This document shows, piece after piece, positions 20,093-32,304 of a stretch of 64,000 nt of DNA. The stretch's first letter is position 1, and each line of letters opens with the position of its first letter. The stretch comes from Folioceros fuciformis. Its lineage: Eukaryota > Anthocerotophyta > Anthocerotopsida > Anthocerotales. The translations under genes were made by a program, and so were the position numbers. The notes under the pieces are model-generated. The model was not told the origin of the DNA and did no database searches. It worked only from the letters and a program-made list of their open reading frames with translations. The DNA lies in the NCBI GenBank assembly GCA_049999805.1, contig JBNGIO010006230.1, positions 67,494 to 131,493 of the forward strand, given 5' to 3'.

Positions 20093-22692
20093 ATGAGCCC
20101 CGCCAAGCTGCGATGCCACGATTATGGTGGCAAGATTGTATGGACGCTGGGTGTGCTCATAGCGCTTATGGCGCGACTGGCTCTACACGTCGCCGGAGTG
20201 CAGACAGTTCTAGGCAGACGTGTGGAGGTGGCCACTCCCCTGAACAGTTTGTTTCGATGTACGGCTCCTGGATCTAACTTAGACCTAACTTGGTACATGG
20301 TGCTGATCTGAATTGTAAGGAGTTTTCAATGAACTGCAGTGCTGGCACCTCTTATTTGTCTCTGTTCGTTGCAGTGGCTGAGGGGCACTGGCTGAGGCAG
20401 CTTGGGTTATCACCGTATGCAGGTTGTTTGAACTTGAGTATTAATCTATATATCATGCTCTCAGCTTGATTCCGTAAGCTTGTCTAGTTTGAGTAATTAT
20501 CTGTCCTGTGCAGGTTCTGCATACCATGGGTCGCCTCTACTTCTGTCAGTCCTAGGACCTCTGCTTCACAGAAGGTCTGCTTTGCTTTTGATCGTTTTCT
20601 TGAATTGTCCTCTACCTTGCAGGTCTGAAAGGTGGCTGGAAGGGCGCAATACCTCTCTTAATGCATTGACATCAGTTGTCATCAGTATGGTGATGTTCTT
20701 GGTTGCAGATATTCTTGCAGCTCTCCTACTACATGCTATTGGTCATCGTCAAAATGTCACCCATTCACGGAATATGGCATCGCTAGGAATAAATCTATCA
20801 AACGATTGTGAGCTCACTCAGCACCTAACCTGTAACACAGCAGTGTGCTTTTCAAGCAATGTTTGTGTCTGGATTTTCTTACTGTTTTCTATTGAGAATC
20901 CCGTCTGGTGGAGTTTAACGTAGTCTACTTTGTATTTTTCAGGGCGAAATTCTATCAGAGATTTTGCGGGGCTGCTATATCTTGTTAATCCTTTGACGAT
21001 TGTGAGTTGCGTTGGGGGTTCATCATCTCCAGTTGAGAACTTGGTGACCATTCTTGGAATCTATGGGGCAGTTACAGGTGAGGGTCCACAGCATTGTAAG
21101 TCTTTCTCTGCATTCAGTGTCTTAATAAAAGCCTTGAGTACTGAACAGTGGCTACATGTAGGTAATATTCCTTTGGCCGCCTTCGGGTGGGTTTTATCTA
21201 CACACCTATCCATGTATCCTGCGATACTGATCATTCCAGTACCTTTCTGAACCCACAACGTTTGCCTTAAGTTTAAGATTGCTGAGGAAAAGGGTATCCC
21301 TGTATTGAACTAGGTTTGCTGATCGTTTCAGATCGCGTTTATGCTGGTTTCTGGTCTAGACAGGCCCCAACGGAAGTTGTATGCTCTTGGTAAAGGGGCG
21401 AACCCTGGCATGAAGCTCGAAACAGAGCAAAAGGAAGATGATGACGTTCTTAGAGGGAAAGGTTGTGCAGGTCCGAGAGGGGCTGCCTTGAGAGACCTGG
21501 TAACCTGGTCAACAATTTGGTGGCTATGTATTCTAGGATTGTGCAGCCTGGCCTTGGGCACAACGAGCAGCCTGAACGAAATGTTTATGCAGTATGAAAT
21601 CTTACTACTGTGGCTGTCGAACTTCTCTTTGGTGCCAAACCAGTTCTTCAAATTAGCTGAAGACCTTGTCCTCTATGTCCCTGCAGGACCTACGGGTTTA
21701 CACTAACTGTGAATGATCTCACTCCAAACTTGGGGCTCTTCTGGTAAACTCATCACAATAAAAACCCTTTTTTGTTGAGCATTTCTGACCTTCGTTCGAA
21801 GTCAAGTGTTTATGAATCGCGACATTCTTAACAGGTACTTCTTCACAGAGATGTATAATCACTTTCGGGCCTTCTTCACCGTTGTGTTCCATGCAAATAT
21901 TATGTTTCTGATTGTACCACTCACTGTCCGAATGCCACACCGGCCGCTCTTTTTGTCATGTATCATGCTGGTTATCTGCTCTCTCCTTAAGTCCTACCCG
22001 TCTGTGAGAGTTCGCTCACGAAACCCTTTGCAATGAAGTATGATTCAGCCATCTGATCCCGCAGTAAGGCTGGGAAGTGACACCTTGTGCTCTTGTTTTG
22101 ACGGACCTATTGTCAGGTTGGCGATGCAGCTCTCTACTATGGCTTTCTTCCCCTCTTTGCCCAAGAGCTATCTGGTATCTTCAAACTGCTGTTTGGATTT
22201 TGTAATTTTCATACATGAAGGAAGTGTCGCTGACCGCTTATCTGACACTCGCAGAAATGAGGTTCACTTTTCTTCTGCTGTTTGGCGAAGTTTTGGTGAT
22301 GTTTTTGGGCCCGGTGATGTACAACCTGTGGATCTGGAGGGTATTTTCTCCCACCTAGTCCAATTCTCGTTTGCGCTTGTTTCCTCCTTGTACTACCCCC
22401 TCACGCGATTTTCTTTACTCCCAGGGAACAGGAAATGCCAACTTCTACTTTGCCATTTCTTTGCTTTATGCCACTCTCAAGGTGAGATCCTTGTCCTTCA
22501 TCTACGCCTCGGCTTGCCACGAGAGCCTGCATATATCACGACTGTGACTGTGCTTTAAACTCTTGTTTTCGTCTGCAGACGATCTTAGTTGTAGAATGCT
22601 TGGGGACGATGATCCGACACGATCGGCATCTGAAGATAGCATTGGAGCAGCGGAGTTCTGTTGATAAGGTCCTCGATGGTAAAAGAGACTAG
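20093..22692 (+). CDS. PIGU: GPI transamidase subunit PIG-U
   Basis: Thirteen exons with matching phases: 20093-20258, 20375-20422, 20514-20574, 20623-20807, 20943-21077, 21162-21238, 21332-21591, 21687-21743, 21835-22003, 22117-22174, 22255-22340, 22425-22481, 22579-22692. They encode 490 residues. PIG-U is a multi-pass ER membrane subunit of the complex that attaches GPI anchors to proteins. Conserved pieces in order are RVEVATPLNS, RLAEGHWLRQLGLSPYAGSAYHGSPLL (crossing three exons), VNPLTIVSCVG, PLAAFGWVLSTHLSMYPA, LKSYPSVGDAALY, GPVMYNLWIWRGTGNANFYFA and the C-terminal MIRHDR. Hydrophobic segments occur throughout. The segment RGKGCAGPRG in exon 7 lies in a variable loop. Intron 3 is only 48 bp. 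Confidence 0.93.
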
Positions 22693-23180
22693 AATTGGAC
22701 ATAATAGACGGGGCTCTCCTCGTAAGCGCTCTGTATCTAGTCCGTGCTTGTCGTATGACCTGAGAGAATCATGGAAACCGTTTGCTCTCGGAGGCCTATC
22801 TGTGCACCGTCACAACAATCAAGTCATTACAATCAAGTTATTGGCGGAAGATTCGCATGTTACCTTGTTAGTGTATGTTACCCCTTCACATCACACATCT
22901 CAGGCTGGCTTCTTTCACAGCGGGCAGGAATTTTGCACCTCATGTTCGACGCTGGAACCCTGGCGGCATATCACTTCACGCAATGGAAAGTCCATCAGGA
23001 AACGTTCTATGTGACTCTGCGTGGTCTTGGGCAGTTGAAGCTTGAACGTGAGGGCTGTCAGCGGGTTTCATATCTCAATGGTAGATAATTCATCTCCAGC
23101 TGATATGCAATGTGCTGAAACTGGCCACGAGACGAGTGGACCGGCTAGCCAGGGCCACATCCCGGAAAAGATTCTAGAGA
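22693..23180. other. Intergenic between PIG-U and the PPR gene
   Basis: A 105-codon open frame (22771-23088, +) is not recognised. It may be 3' UTR of PIG-U or leader of the PPR gene. No repeat seen. Confidence 0.35.
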
Positions 23181-25493
23181 ATGTTGGGAAGGGAAGCGTG
23201 GGATCCTGGAGCTGTCGTGGTAAGAGCTTCTGGGTCGGTTGTCTCGGTGCCACATAAGGAGAGCACATGGTCCCGTGACATTCTGCGTCCTGAGTCCCCT
23301 AAAGTTACCTCTGAAGACGTGTACAAACTATGTCAGCTGAAGCGGACCAGCAAAGCTGTCGAGGCTCTGGGAGCTTTGGTGCAGACAGGTTGTCGTCCTT
23401 CTCAGTCACTGTTTTATACTGTCCTGAAAACGTGTGTGGCTAAGAAGGATCTCGTGCTGGGTCGCCGTGTCCATGCTCTCACCGTGAATCAGGGGTATGA
23501 GTCGGACACATTCTTGTGCAACCACATCCTGCGACTATATGCTTCTCATGCCAGGTTGCAAGAAGCAAGGGATGTCTTCACCGTGGTGGCCGAACCAAAT
23601 GCGTTCATGTGGTCTTCCATGATTTCTGCGTTTGTAAGGCAAGGACAAGCTGAGCAAGCCATAGGTCTGTATCATCAGATGCGCAGGTCCAATGTAAAGC
23701 CAGACAGCCATGTGCTCGTTGCAGCATTTCAGGCTTGTGCAAGGGGAGCAGACTTGAAATCTGGACAGCAGGTGCATGCGGACATGTTGGCCAGTGGGAC
23801 GGAGTGCCAACTGGTTCTTCTCAATTGCTTGGTCGACATGTATGCAAAGTGTGGCCGCTTAGAAGACGCGCGGAGAGTGTTTGAAGGGATTCTGCAAAAA
23901 GATGTTGTTACGTGGAATGCAATGATTGCAGGATATTCCCGGCAAGGCCTGGGTCATGAAGCCCTTCGCCTTTACTGTGCTATGACGCAACAAGGCACCG
24001 ATGAACCAGATTCTGTGACATTTGTTTGCCTCCTGCAGGCATGTGCGTCTGTGGGTATCCCAGCCTTACAGACCGGGAAGCTACTTCATGCGCGGATTGA
24101 AAAGCAGAGGCTTTGGGCTGATGTGACGGTAGCCAACAGCCTGATCAATATGTATGCAAAGTGTGGATGCCTACAGGATGCTCAGAATGTCTTTGATGGA
24201 CTTACTCAGAAAACTGTGGTGAGCTGGACTGCTCTTATAGCAGGATATTCGCAGCAGGGCATGGGTCAGGAAGCCCTCCGCCTGTACAGTGCTATGCAAG
24301 ACTCAGACGTCGTTGTAGTCGATGCTTTGTCATTCGTGTGCCTCCTCCAGGCATTTGCCAATGTTGGCACACTTGCTCTTGAAAAGGGGAAGCAGCTTCA
24401 TGCACAAATTAGGGAACAACGACTTCAAGCTGATGTGTTTGTAGGCAACAATTTGGTAAACATGTATGCAAAATGTGGCAACCTGGAGGAGGCTCACAAA
24501 GTGTTCGATATACTTCCTCATAAAGATGTTGTGACGTGGACTTCTCTGATCACAGGATATTCTCAGCTAGGCATGGGTCAGGAATCCCTTCAACTTTACA
24601 GTTCTATGCTTGATGAAGGCGTCGCTGCTCCTACTTCTGTTACATTTGTATGCCTCCTGCAGGCATGCGCAAATGTGGCAGCTTTGCAAGTGGGGAGGCA
24701 ACTTCATGTTGGGATTGAAGAACAAGGGATTCAAACTGATTTATTTGTAGCCACCAGCTTGATAAACATGTATGCCAAATCTGGGAGCATGGTTGATGCA
24801 CATCAGGTATTCGTTACTTCTCCCAAAAGGAATCTTGTTTCCTGGAATGCCCTGATAGCAGGCTACACTCGCCAAGGAGACTCAACCATGGTCTTTGACT
24901 TGTTGGACAGAATGCGACATGACGGCATAAAGCCGAACGCCATCACTTTCGTTTGTGTACTGACAGTCTGCAGTCATGTGGGTCTCGTGGACAAGGGTCG
25001 AGAGTACTTTGAGGTCATGAGTAGATGGTTTGGCATCGCTCCCACAGCTGAGCACTACTCGTGCTTGGTGGATCTCCTGGGTCGCAAGGGCCAACTCACT
25101 GAAGCTCTGAATGTGGTAAGAACAATGCCATTTTCCCCTGATACCACAGTATGGCTCACTCTTTTGAGTGCTTGTCGAAAGTGGAGCAACATGATGGTGG
25201 GGCAGCAAGCTTTTGATGAGGCAGTGAAGCTAGATAAGGAAGATGGTGCAGCGTATGTGCTGATGTCTCTCATATACACTGGAGCCCAGATGTGGGAAGC
25301 TGCGGAGGAGATGCAGTCTAGGAGGAAAGAAATTGGGGCACGGAAGCAGCCGGGTCAGAGTTGGTGGACAGACCTTGACGGGCTAGTGCATAGCTTTCGG
25401 GTTGGAGATGCAGGACATCCTGAGACTGATTGTATGTCCTCAAGCCTATACTTACTCCAGCCTGGATTAATCGCTTGCAAACAAATAAGGTGA
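23181..25493 (+). CDS. PLS-class pentatricopeptide repeat protein with E domains and truncated DYW
   Basis: One exon, 770 residues. Such proteins bind organelle RNA and direct C-to-U editing or processing. From about residue 50 to 600 there is a regular series of P, L and S repeats, with the hallmark phrases NSLINMYAKCG, DVVTWNAMIAGYSRQG, EALRLY and TFVCLLQACA repeated at about 100-residue steps. Several blocks are almost identical, which implies recent internal duplication. Residues about 600-710 are the E/E+ region (LVDLLGRKGQLTEAL, TTVWLTLLSACR, VLMSLIYTGAQMWEAAEEM). The start of a DYW domain follows as PGQSWW and VHSFRVGDAGHPETD. The chain then stops without the HxE and CxxC zinc motifs of the deaminase, so it could act only with a DYW partner. 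ATG 23181 has no upstream in-frame alternative; no clear transit peptide is visible, so the N-terminus may be incomplete. Confidence 0.88.
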   Translation: MLGREAWDPGAVVVRASGSVVSVPHKESTWSRDILRPESPKVTSEDVYKLCQLKRTSKAVEALGALVQTGCRPSQSLFYTVLKTCVAKKDLVLGRRVHALTVNQGYESDTFLCNHILRLYASHARLQEARDVFTVVAEPNAFMWSSMISAFVRQGQAEQAIGLYHQMRRSNVKPDSHVLVAAFQACARGADLKSGQQVHADMLASGTECQLVLLNCLVDMYAKCGRLEDARRVFEGILQKDVVTWNAMIAGYSRQGLGHEALRLYCAMTQQGTDEPDSVTFVCLLQACASVGIPALQTGKLLHARIEKQRLWADVTVANSLINMYAKCGCLQDAQNVFDGLTQKTVVSWTALIAGYSQQGMGQEALRLYSAMQDSDVVVVDALSFVCLLQAFANVGTLALEKGKQLHAQIREQRLQADVFVGNNLVNMYAKCGNLEEAHKVFDILPHKDVVTWTSLITGYSQLGMGQESLQLYSSMLDEGVAAPTSVTFVCLLQACANVAALQVGRQLHVGIEEQGIQTDLFVATSLINMYAKSGSMVDAHQVFVTSPKRNLVSWNALIAGYTRQGDSTMVFDLLDRMRHDGIKPNAITFVCVLTVCSHVGLVDKGREYFEVMSRWFGIAPTAEHYSCLVDLLGRKGQLTEALNVVRTMPFSPDTTVWLTLLSACRKWSNMMVGQQAFDEAVKLDKEDGAAYVLMSLIYTGAQMWEAAEEMQSRRKEIGARKQPGQSWWTDLDGLVHSFRVGDAGHPETDCMSSSLYLLQPGLIACKQIR

Positions 25494-26217
25494 TTAGTCA
25501 CATATGGAGTTGCTCTGATAGCCCGGTGGGATTGAGGGTATGCATGTGTAAGAAAATGGAGTAGGCGGAGCGTCTGAGCTGGCGTACGCTACTCAGCCTT
25601 GATGTTGCCTTTTGTTCTGTTCCCACACCGCTCTGAGATGGGCCCAAACTTCTCCCAGGTGCAAGTACTGCTGGATGTTCAGGACTGCAACCAGGAGAAT
25701 GAGACCCTAATGGAGTCTTTATCACGAGATGTGATAATGCCGCCAGGCTTACCAGTGTCAAAATCAGGTGCGGCCAAATTCATGCTAATCGCAGTGAAGT
25801 TATAGTTAGGTGTTTGTTCGGAGGGGCTGGCAGGCACAAAGCTGCGAGTCGTCTGCAAAGTGGAGTGTGATGAAGATCACATGTACCCTACGAGTCTGTT
25901 TGCACCCAAAAGACGGCCTTAAATACTGTCAAGTCATATAACAATCATGGACATCATAGTTTGCGATTGTATGGACCTGTCAGTAACAGCCTGTGTCGGT
26001 CAAAGGTCACAGGGAGGACACCAAATTTGATCTAAAACGTGATACCATTTGAAGTTCGGAGAAGTCATCCGTCTTTAAGTATTCCTTCGACATGGAGACC
26101 AGAATCGGGGATTACTTTGAACTACAACCAAGGAGACACCACCTAGTTGCCTTCAGTGTCCGATATCTCGCCTTCTTTCCCACGCTTTTTTAGCTTGCAA
26201 ATTGCCAACGGTGAGTT
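25494..26217. other. Intergenic; possible relic of the lost DYW end
   Basis: No gene supported. Just after the PPR stop, pieces reminiscent of a DYW domain (YGVALIA, then shifted LRVC near 25530-25550) suggest a decayed C-terminus. The rest shows nothing. Confidence 0.35.
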
Positions 26218-29200
26218 TCACACTGTGCGTATGAGTGCATTGGAAGCCCGCAAGTTATGCTGACCGATCGCCAGTAACTGCAAAGGCTCACTCAGCTCAG
26301 GAAATATGTTCTTGAGCAGAAAACGCCACCTGACACTTACCAAGGTCCACCTGTGCACAAATCACAGGTTAGATGTAAGCCTCTTCGATGCTGATCAAGC
26401 ACTTCCACGTGCACAAGATACCTGTCGAGGTTGGAACGTTCCCACCTCCAACTGCTTACAAGATCTGGCCACAGTGAGAAATTTTCAATTGTTTGACCTC
26501 TAATGGCATCCATAACCTGAAAACACGTGTGTTGAAAAATGTCATCACACTTAAGAGTGACCAAAAAGGCACAAAGAGAGCAAATCAGACAGTTGCAGAT
26601 AACATATGTACGTCAGCTGTGCCATTGTACCTCATCCGTGCGGATCACATTATTATTGTAGAGAACCTCCCTGGAGGTCTTGTCGTGGAAAGTCATCACC
26701 TGTACCATGAAAGACCTTGGGTCTTCAAATTTCTTAATCGAGGAATGAAGGAAGATGAAAAGAACCCCCCTTGAATATTCGTCACAATGCAAACCTTCAC
26801 GCACAGTCCAAGGATATCCCCTGGCTGAGATTCGTAAGGATTATCCTCATCTTCAGGCATCAGCACCTGCACATGGATGGAATAAACAGCTGTTCAATCC
26901 CATGAAAGTTGCAAGTAACAACAAGGTCTGAAGACCAGCAAACACGATTTCCAGCGCATACCAAGTCCAACAGCATGTTAGAAGACTGGGATCCAGGCAT
27001 GGTCGCATCCTGAAAACTGACATCACCGGCAGAAGTATCTACATGAAAATAATGGACCGCTGCTTGACATACACCTCCCATAGTGCCTCCTATTTTGAGC
27101 TGTTGATGTACCTGGCATACATAAGACATTCTTCATGATCAAAGTAAGTATTTCTAGCAACGGACGTGCTTGAGGAAGCATATGGTTTCATTCCAAACCG
27201 CGAGCAGTATCCAGTCCAGCTTTTTTTTCTCTGAACAGATTTTTTTTCTAAATAGAACGTGTCAGGAACAGACCTTGCTGTTGACAAGCAGCTCCACCTC
27301 AAAAGTTGCCAAGACATTCAAAGGGTTTCCAGGTGAAGATGCAAGAGTCTGAAGAACACTGACAGCACATTAGGACTTTGAAGTTTTGACAAAAAAGGAA
27401 CAACACAGATGCAAGGGGGAATTTACAGGATGATCTGTTGATGCATGTTTGGCAGCCAAAGCAGCTCCTGAAATCAGAATGTCCTTGACCTTCAGTATGA
27501 CAGAAGAGGATCAAACAAAGGCCCTAAAACCCTCAACCCAATCCACAGAGATAATTATGCACAGGTGGTACCTTTCCCGAGGCTTGTTGCCTGCGGTGTT
27601 TCTCCATCTCATCATCGATGTCATAACCTTCATTCAAATTGTCACTCTTAATTCCAAGACAGACCACAGCAGAGGGAGAGGAGATAGGGAACAGGAAAGA
27701 TACTGGTGAAACCCTGGGTGATTCCAAGGTCAGTGATACCTCCTAGTCGTCGTATCTCATTCTTCAGCCTCGACACTTTATCATCAAAATCAACTTTTAC
27801 TGCTTCAAGTTCCCGAAGCTGGGTACTCAGCTGCTGGGACGCAAGCTGAGCTGCATCAATTTCTGACTGCATTTTCAGTTTTTCCTCATCCCTTAGCACC
27901 TGCAACTCTACCACCCTACTTTCTACAGCTCGTACATTTCCTGCAAGGCCCAACCCCGAGTCAAAGAACTTCTTCTCGCCATCCTTGTAGGCTCGTAATT
28001 GTCTGTCCACAAAGTCATAAAACTGCACTAAAGCTTCTTTCGTCTCAGAGATCTGCGCTTGCAAGTCTTCTATTCTAGTGCTATCGACACTTTTCCCCGC
28101 TCTCAGAAATGACAGCTCTGCTTTCATTCCCTCTAATGCACTAAATAAATCCAGATGATCACTGTCCATTTCTGGATTTTCCATAATATTTTCCCTCATT
28201 ACTGGAGCTGCATGATCTTTGATTGAAGATTGGACATTCTTCAAATGCTGCTTCAAGCGGTCTAACTCCTCTTGTGAACCACCCAACCTGCGCTCATGGT
28301 CAAGTCGCAACCTTTCAGCTTCTTCCTTCTCCGCTAAAGCACGCCGTAGCTTTTCTGTTACGTCAGAAGTATGTTGATCATGTCGTCTCCGAAGTTCCTC
28401 TTTCTCAGTTTCAGAAGAGGACAGTTTTGCCCATGCTTCCTTAGAAGCAGCTTCCAGCTTGTCTTTCTGTAGCTTCATGTGCTTTATTCGTGTAACACTT
28501 CCACTCCTGCTCTTATCTATTCTTAGTTCTTCAACGTCTTCGTCTGAACCCACAAAATCCAGAGCGCTTTCCATCTCCTGGATCCTCATGGAAAGCTCTT
28601 GTATCTCATGCACGTTCTTTTCCTTGTCCTCTCTCAAGTTTTCCAATTCTTCCCTTTGCTTAACTAAATTGTCAAGCACTTTCCCTTCGCCTTTGCAGTA
28701 TCCAGTCAGCGATGATCTGGCTTTGTCAGCAAGAGATTTTGCTGCTATCTTCAATTCCCAGGTACCATGAAGAGCAGAGTGTGTATGTTCAAGATCAAGA
28801 ATCCCGTCAACCGCAGACATCAGCGTCTGCATCTGTGACAATCCTGATCTCAAATCCTTGAGCTCCTGCTCTAGAGTGTTGTTACCTTGTATAAACCGAT
28901 TACTCAAGGCCTGGAGTTCATCTTTTTCTTGTAACAACTGCTTAATTTTTGGTACAATATTTATATCTTTTTCACCGCCACCGATGCCCTCTACTTCCTC
29001 AGAATAGTCTGTCAACAGATCATTCGCCGAATGTAGGGTCTCCAAAAATTCTCTTTTTTCGTTCTCTAATTGCTTCACTCTTTCTTGCACATTAGCCAAC
29101 TTCATCTCATAGTCTGAGATCATAGCCTCTGCTGAAGCTTTTGCTTTTTGCAAGTCCTGGGGAGGCACAACCAGAGAACTCACAAACGTGAAGTGAGATC

Positions 29201-32200
29201 AGCGGATCAGCGTAGGACGTTCACGTAATGTCTTTGGCGAGATCGTACCTCAGCAACTGCATGTGCTTTGAGAAGCTTCAGTTTCTGCTCGTTGATGATA
29301 GAAAAAACCTGCAAAGAATCTTGATCTTTGAACCTAACAGCTGGGTCCACATTCCCTGTTGCAAAGTTGTACAACCTTTGTAGTCCTGGGGATTCAGGCC
29401 CTCCTTTCCTATCAGGTTCAGCCAAAAGCTCGTTTCTTATGGCCAAAATCATTTGATTCAAAGTTTCCTTGTCTGCCCGGAACTGAGATGCAACCTTTTG
29501 ACTTGTATCTACCTGAAGCGAGCACTCCAAGAGAAGTTGTAAGGGAACGTCTCGCACAAGATCTGGCTATCCTTATTAAGGTTCGCGTACGGACAACAAA
29601 GAAAGAATCAAGTCAATTCTAACCTTATGCAACAACTGTCCACAAGATTGATGAAGCCTCCTTAAACTCGAAAACCATCTGCTATTTTCCAGTCCTGCAT
29701 CCTTTATCTTGATCAGGTTACAGTGGTTCTGACCATCAGGCAGATCTGGTGAACTGGAGGTAAGCTCGTCCAATTCGTGGGATGCTGTAGATGCCGAAAC
29801 AGATCTCTCCAGATCCACAAGACTGTCCAGCATTCTCTCTGCTTCCTGTGCCTCATGCTGCACAAATGTTTAACTAAAGAGATAAGAACAAACATCCTGG
29901 ACCAGTCATCACTACTAACCTAAGGGATAGTTATAAGAAGAGATCACACAGTTGAAGTACATTAGCAGCATCTCTCTCTGTCACAAGATCCCTGATCCTT
30001 CCTTCCAGTCTTTCCTGTGTATCCCTCTGTGTAGCTGCTTCTCTAACTCCTCTCTTCAATCTTTCCACTTCTCTCGCCATTGAAGTTAGCTTCTCAGACT
30101 TGTCACCCAACTCTTTCAACTGCGGACATTGATCAGAATGTCATGTAGTCCAGGATTAGGCCATCAAAATTTCAATCTTCACATAGAACAGAAACAAAAG
30201 TGTAGTAACGGTCCTGAAGTGCACAACAACTACCCATTGAATCACACGAGTGATGCAAATATTGACAACTATTGTGTGCAAAAGGGCCAGAAACCCAAAG
30301 CGCATGATTGCTCCAGGACGACGCTGAATCACCAAAGAAGACCATGGTGTCTGATATACCGACCAATACATGCCCGTGAAATATGAAGCCCGTGATGCAC
30401 GTGCAGTATCACACCGACAACACCACTCCACCCATACATCTACAAACTGGAATGGCTCAGTGGATACCCTCCATCCCCGCGCCAAGTCTTCAAGTTCGTC
30501 CAATGACAGGTGTCGCTCATTGTCTGGCGTGAAAAGGCTTGAGAACTACAACATTCCTAGCCGATTCATGTTGGGACATAACCACATCTACTGTGCTCAT
30601 TGTGGAAACTGCAGCCACCAGAATTCTAGCTCTCAGTCTACAACAAATCTTGCTGCTCCCTTGAAGCTGGACAGCGGTTAGCGATATTCTCTTCTATTGG
30701 ACAGAAAGAAACCCAGTGAGTGAAGATATAGCCAGTATGGGATTCAGGTGAGCAAATATGGGTTAGTGCCAAAGACACACAGATGTGACTAGTTGGGACC
30801 CCCCCAAAACAATGTCCAGAAAACTCGACAAAAAGTGAGGTTAGCCAACCAGCCTTGCATTCTCTTCACGAATTTGGATAATTTTCTCAGCAGCGAATGA
30901 CTTCTCCACTCTAGTCCGCAACATTTCAGAATCATTCCTTATAGGATCAGCCAAAAGATGCGGCTCCTTTTTGTGCAAAAGGCCAGAAAGAAAACCAGTT
31001 TGCTGTACAGGGGAACCCAGGGCTCGGGCAGATCTTCCTTGCTTATTCTTTCCCTTTAAGCCAATGACTCTTTTCAAGAAACCAAAAGAGGTGTCATTGA
31101 CACTGCTATCATCCCGCGTTTCTAGCGGTCTGGGCCTTCCAAGCCTATCAAGTGGCTCATCAAGTAGTTTCATAAGCTCATCCAGTTGACCCTGCAGTAG
31201 CTCCCGTTTAAATTCGGATACCTGCAGCTCTTGCTTGAGCCCGTCTATCTGCCAGAAATGCGGCAAGGACTTCAGGTCGGAGAACTAAAATGCGAATGCC
31301 GGTCCAGCAACCTTACATCAATGAGCTACACTCCAGCCTCGCAGTACGTACCTTCTGATCACTTTCTGCGACGATCAGGGACAGCTTGAGCTTGATTTCT
31401 TCTGCTTGGAGTTTTACGAAGTCCAACTCCCTCTCAAATCTCTGGAGGCACAAAACACTACTGTAATCTACCGCATTTTCCGGAATCAGACCGAAGTACT
31501 GACAGGTAATGCGGAAGAGCACAAATAAGCAGTTCCTGCAAAAGAATTATGTACCTTGCTGGCAAATGCCAACTGTTCACGGAGAACTTTGATTCTGTTC
31601 TTCTGGATTGTCAATCCAAGGTCCCGATCATCAGCAGCTGCTTCCAGGATGGAGATCCTGCTTAAGCACGATGCAGTGAATGCATGCCTAGATGTCGACA
31701 GCAAATGTACAAAAGATTCCATTACTGGTATACACTAGGGCACCTTCGGTTGACTCGGTTCAACGCCTCAAAGTCTTGCTCGCAATCACGGCGGTGCTGT
31801 TCTTGCTCAAGAGCAAGATCTGATTCAACCTTTTTGGCAAGATTCTTCCAGTGCTCGACTGTGCCGTCCGGGCCAGCTGCGATACTGTTTCGGGAGAATC
31901 GTTTGTAGTCAGAGAAGAGCCAATCATTTAATTCAAAGTGCTTCACGTCCAGGTGTGACGGGCCTGCACTCACGTCATCATCAAAGTTGAATCTGATCGT
32001 TTTACTGGAGAAGGCCCCGTGCTTGCTCTGCCTCTCTGCCTCGAGCTTGAGCGAACTTCAGGTAGGAATGGCTGCAAGGCCAGGAAACGTTCAACTCAAC
32101 ATACCGCTTGTCTCACCGATGTCAATAGGGTTCGCCTTCATGCCCAATTCCACACAAGGGGAGCGGGTCGAAAAATCTCACACCAGACATGGCCCCGGGA

Positions 32201-32304
32201 AGAGCAGCCGTTTGGCCGACAACCGTTCCAACAACACTTGATGGTCGACCGGCTTCATCCATCCACCCAGTTCCCTTAGCAGGATTAAGCAAAGTGAAGG
32301 ACAT
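26218..32304 (-). CDS. Large coiled-coil protein of unknown family, 19 exons
   Basis: Exons 32304-32182, 32071-31974, 31884-31744, 31657-31555, 31441-31352, 31248-30850, 30545-30468, 30119-29961, 29857-29624, 29512-29249, 29156-27740, 27627-27572, 27489-27427, 27348-27274, 27111-26962, 26866-26795, 26699-26631, 26516-26422 and 26350-26218 join in phase to 1,272 residues. The first 75 residues are Ser/Arg-rich. From about 80 to 1,050 heptad patterns dominate (for example KRFERELDFVKLQAEEIKLKL and MKLQKDKLEAASKEAWAKL), broken by a basic linker (KRVIGLKGKNKQGRS).

The last 220 residues are not coiled-coil. They contain VKDILISGAALAAKHA, NVLATFEVELLVNSK, PEDEDNPYE and TIENFSLWPDLVSSWRWE. That part reads like a compact domain, but I cannot assign it. 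No motor, kinase or membrane segment is seen. A structural role at cytoskeleton, Golgi or nuclear envelope is possible; none is shown. The junctions around 30545 and 27627 rest on phase alone. Confidence 0.75.

Noticed and set aside
22771-23088. 105-codon gene between PIG-U and the PPR gene
   Set aside because: No recognised motif and no clear exon partners; likely UTR.
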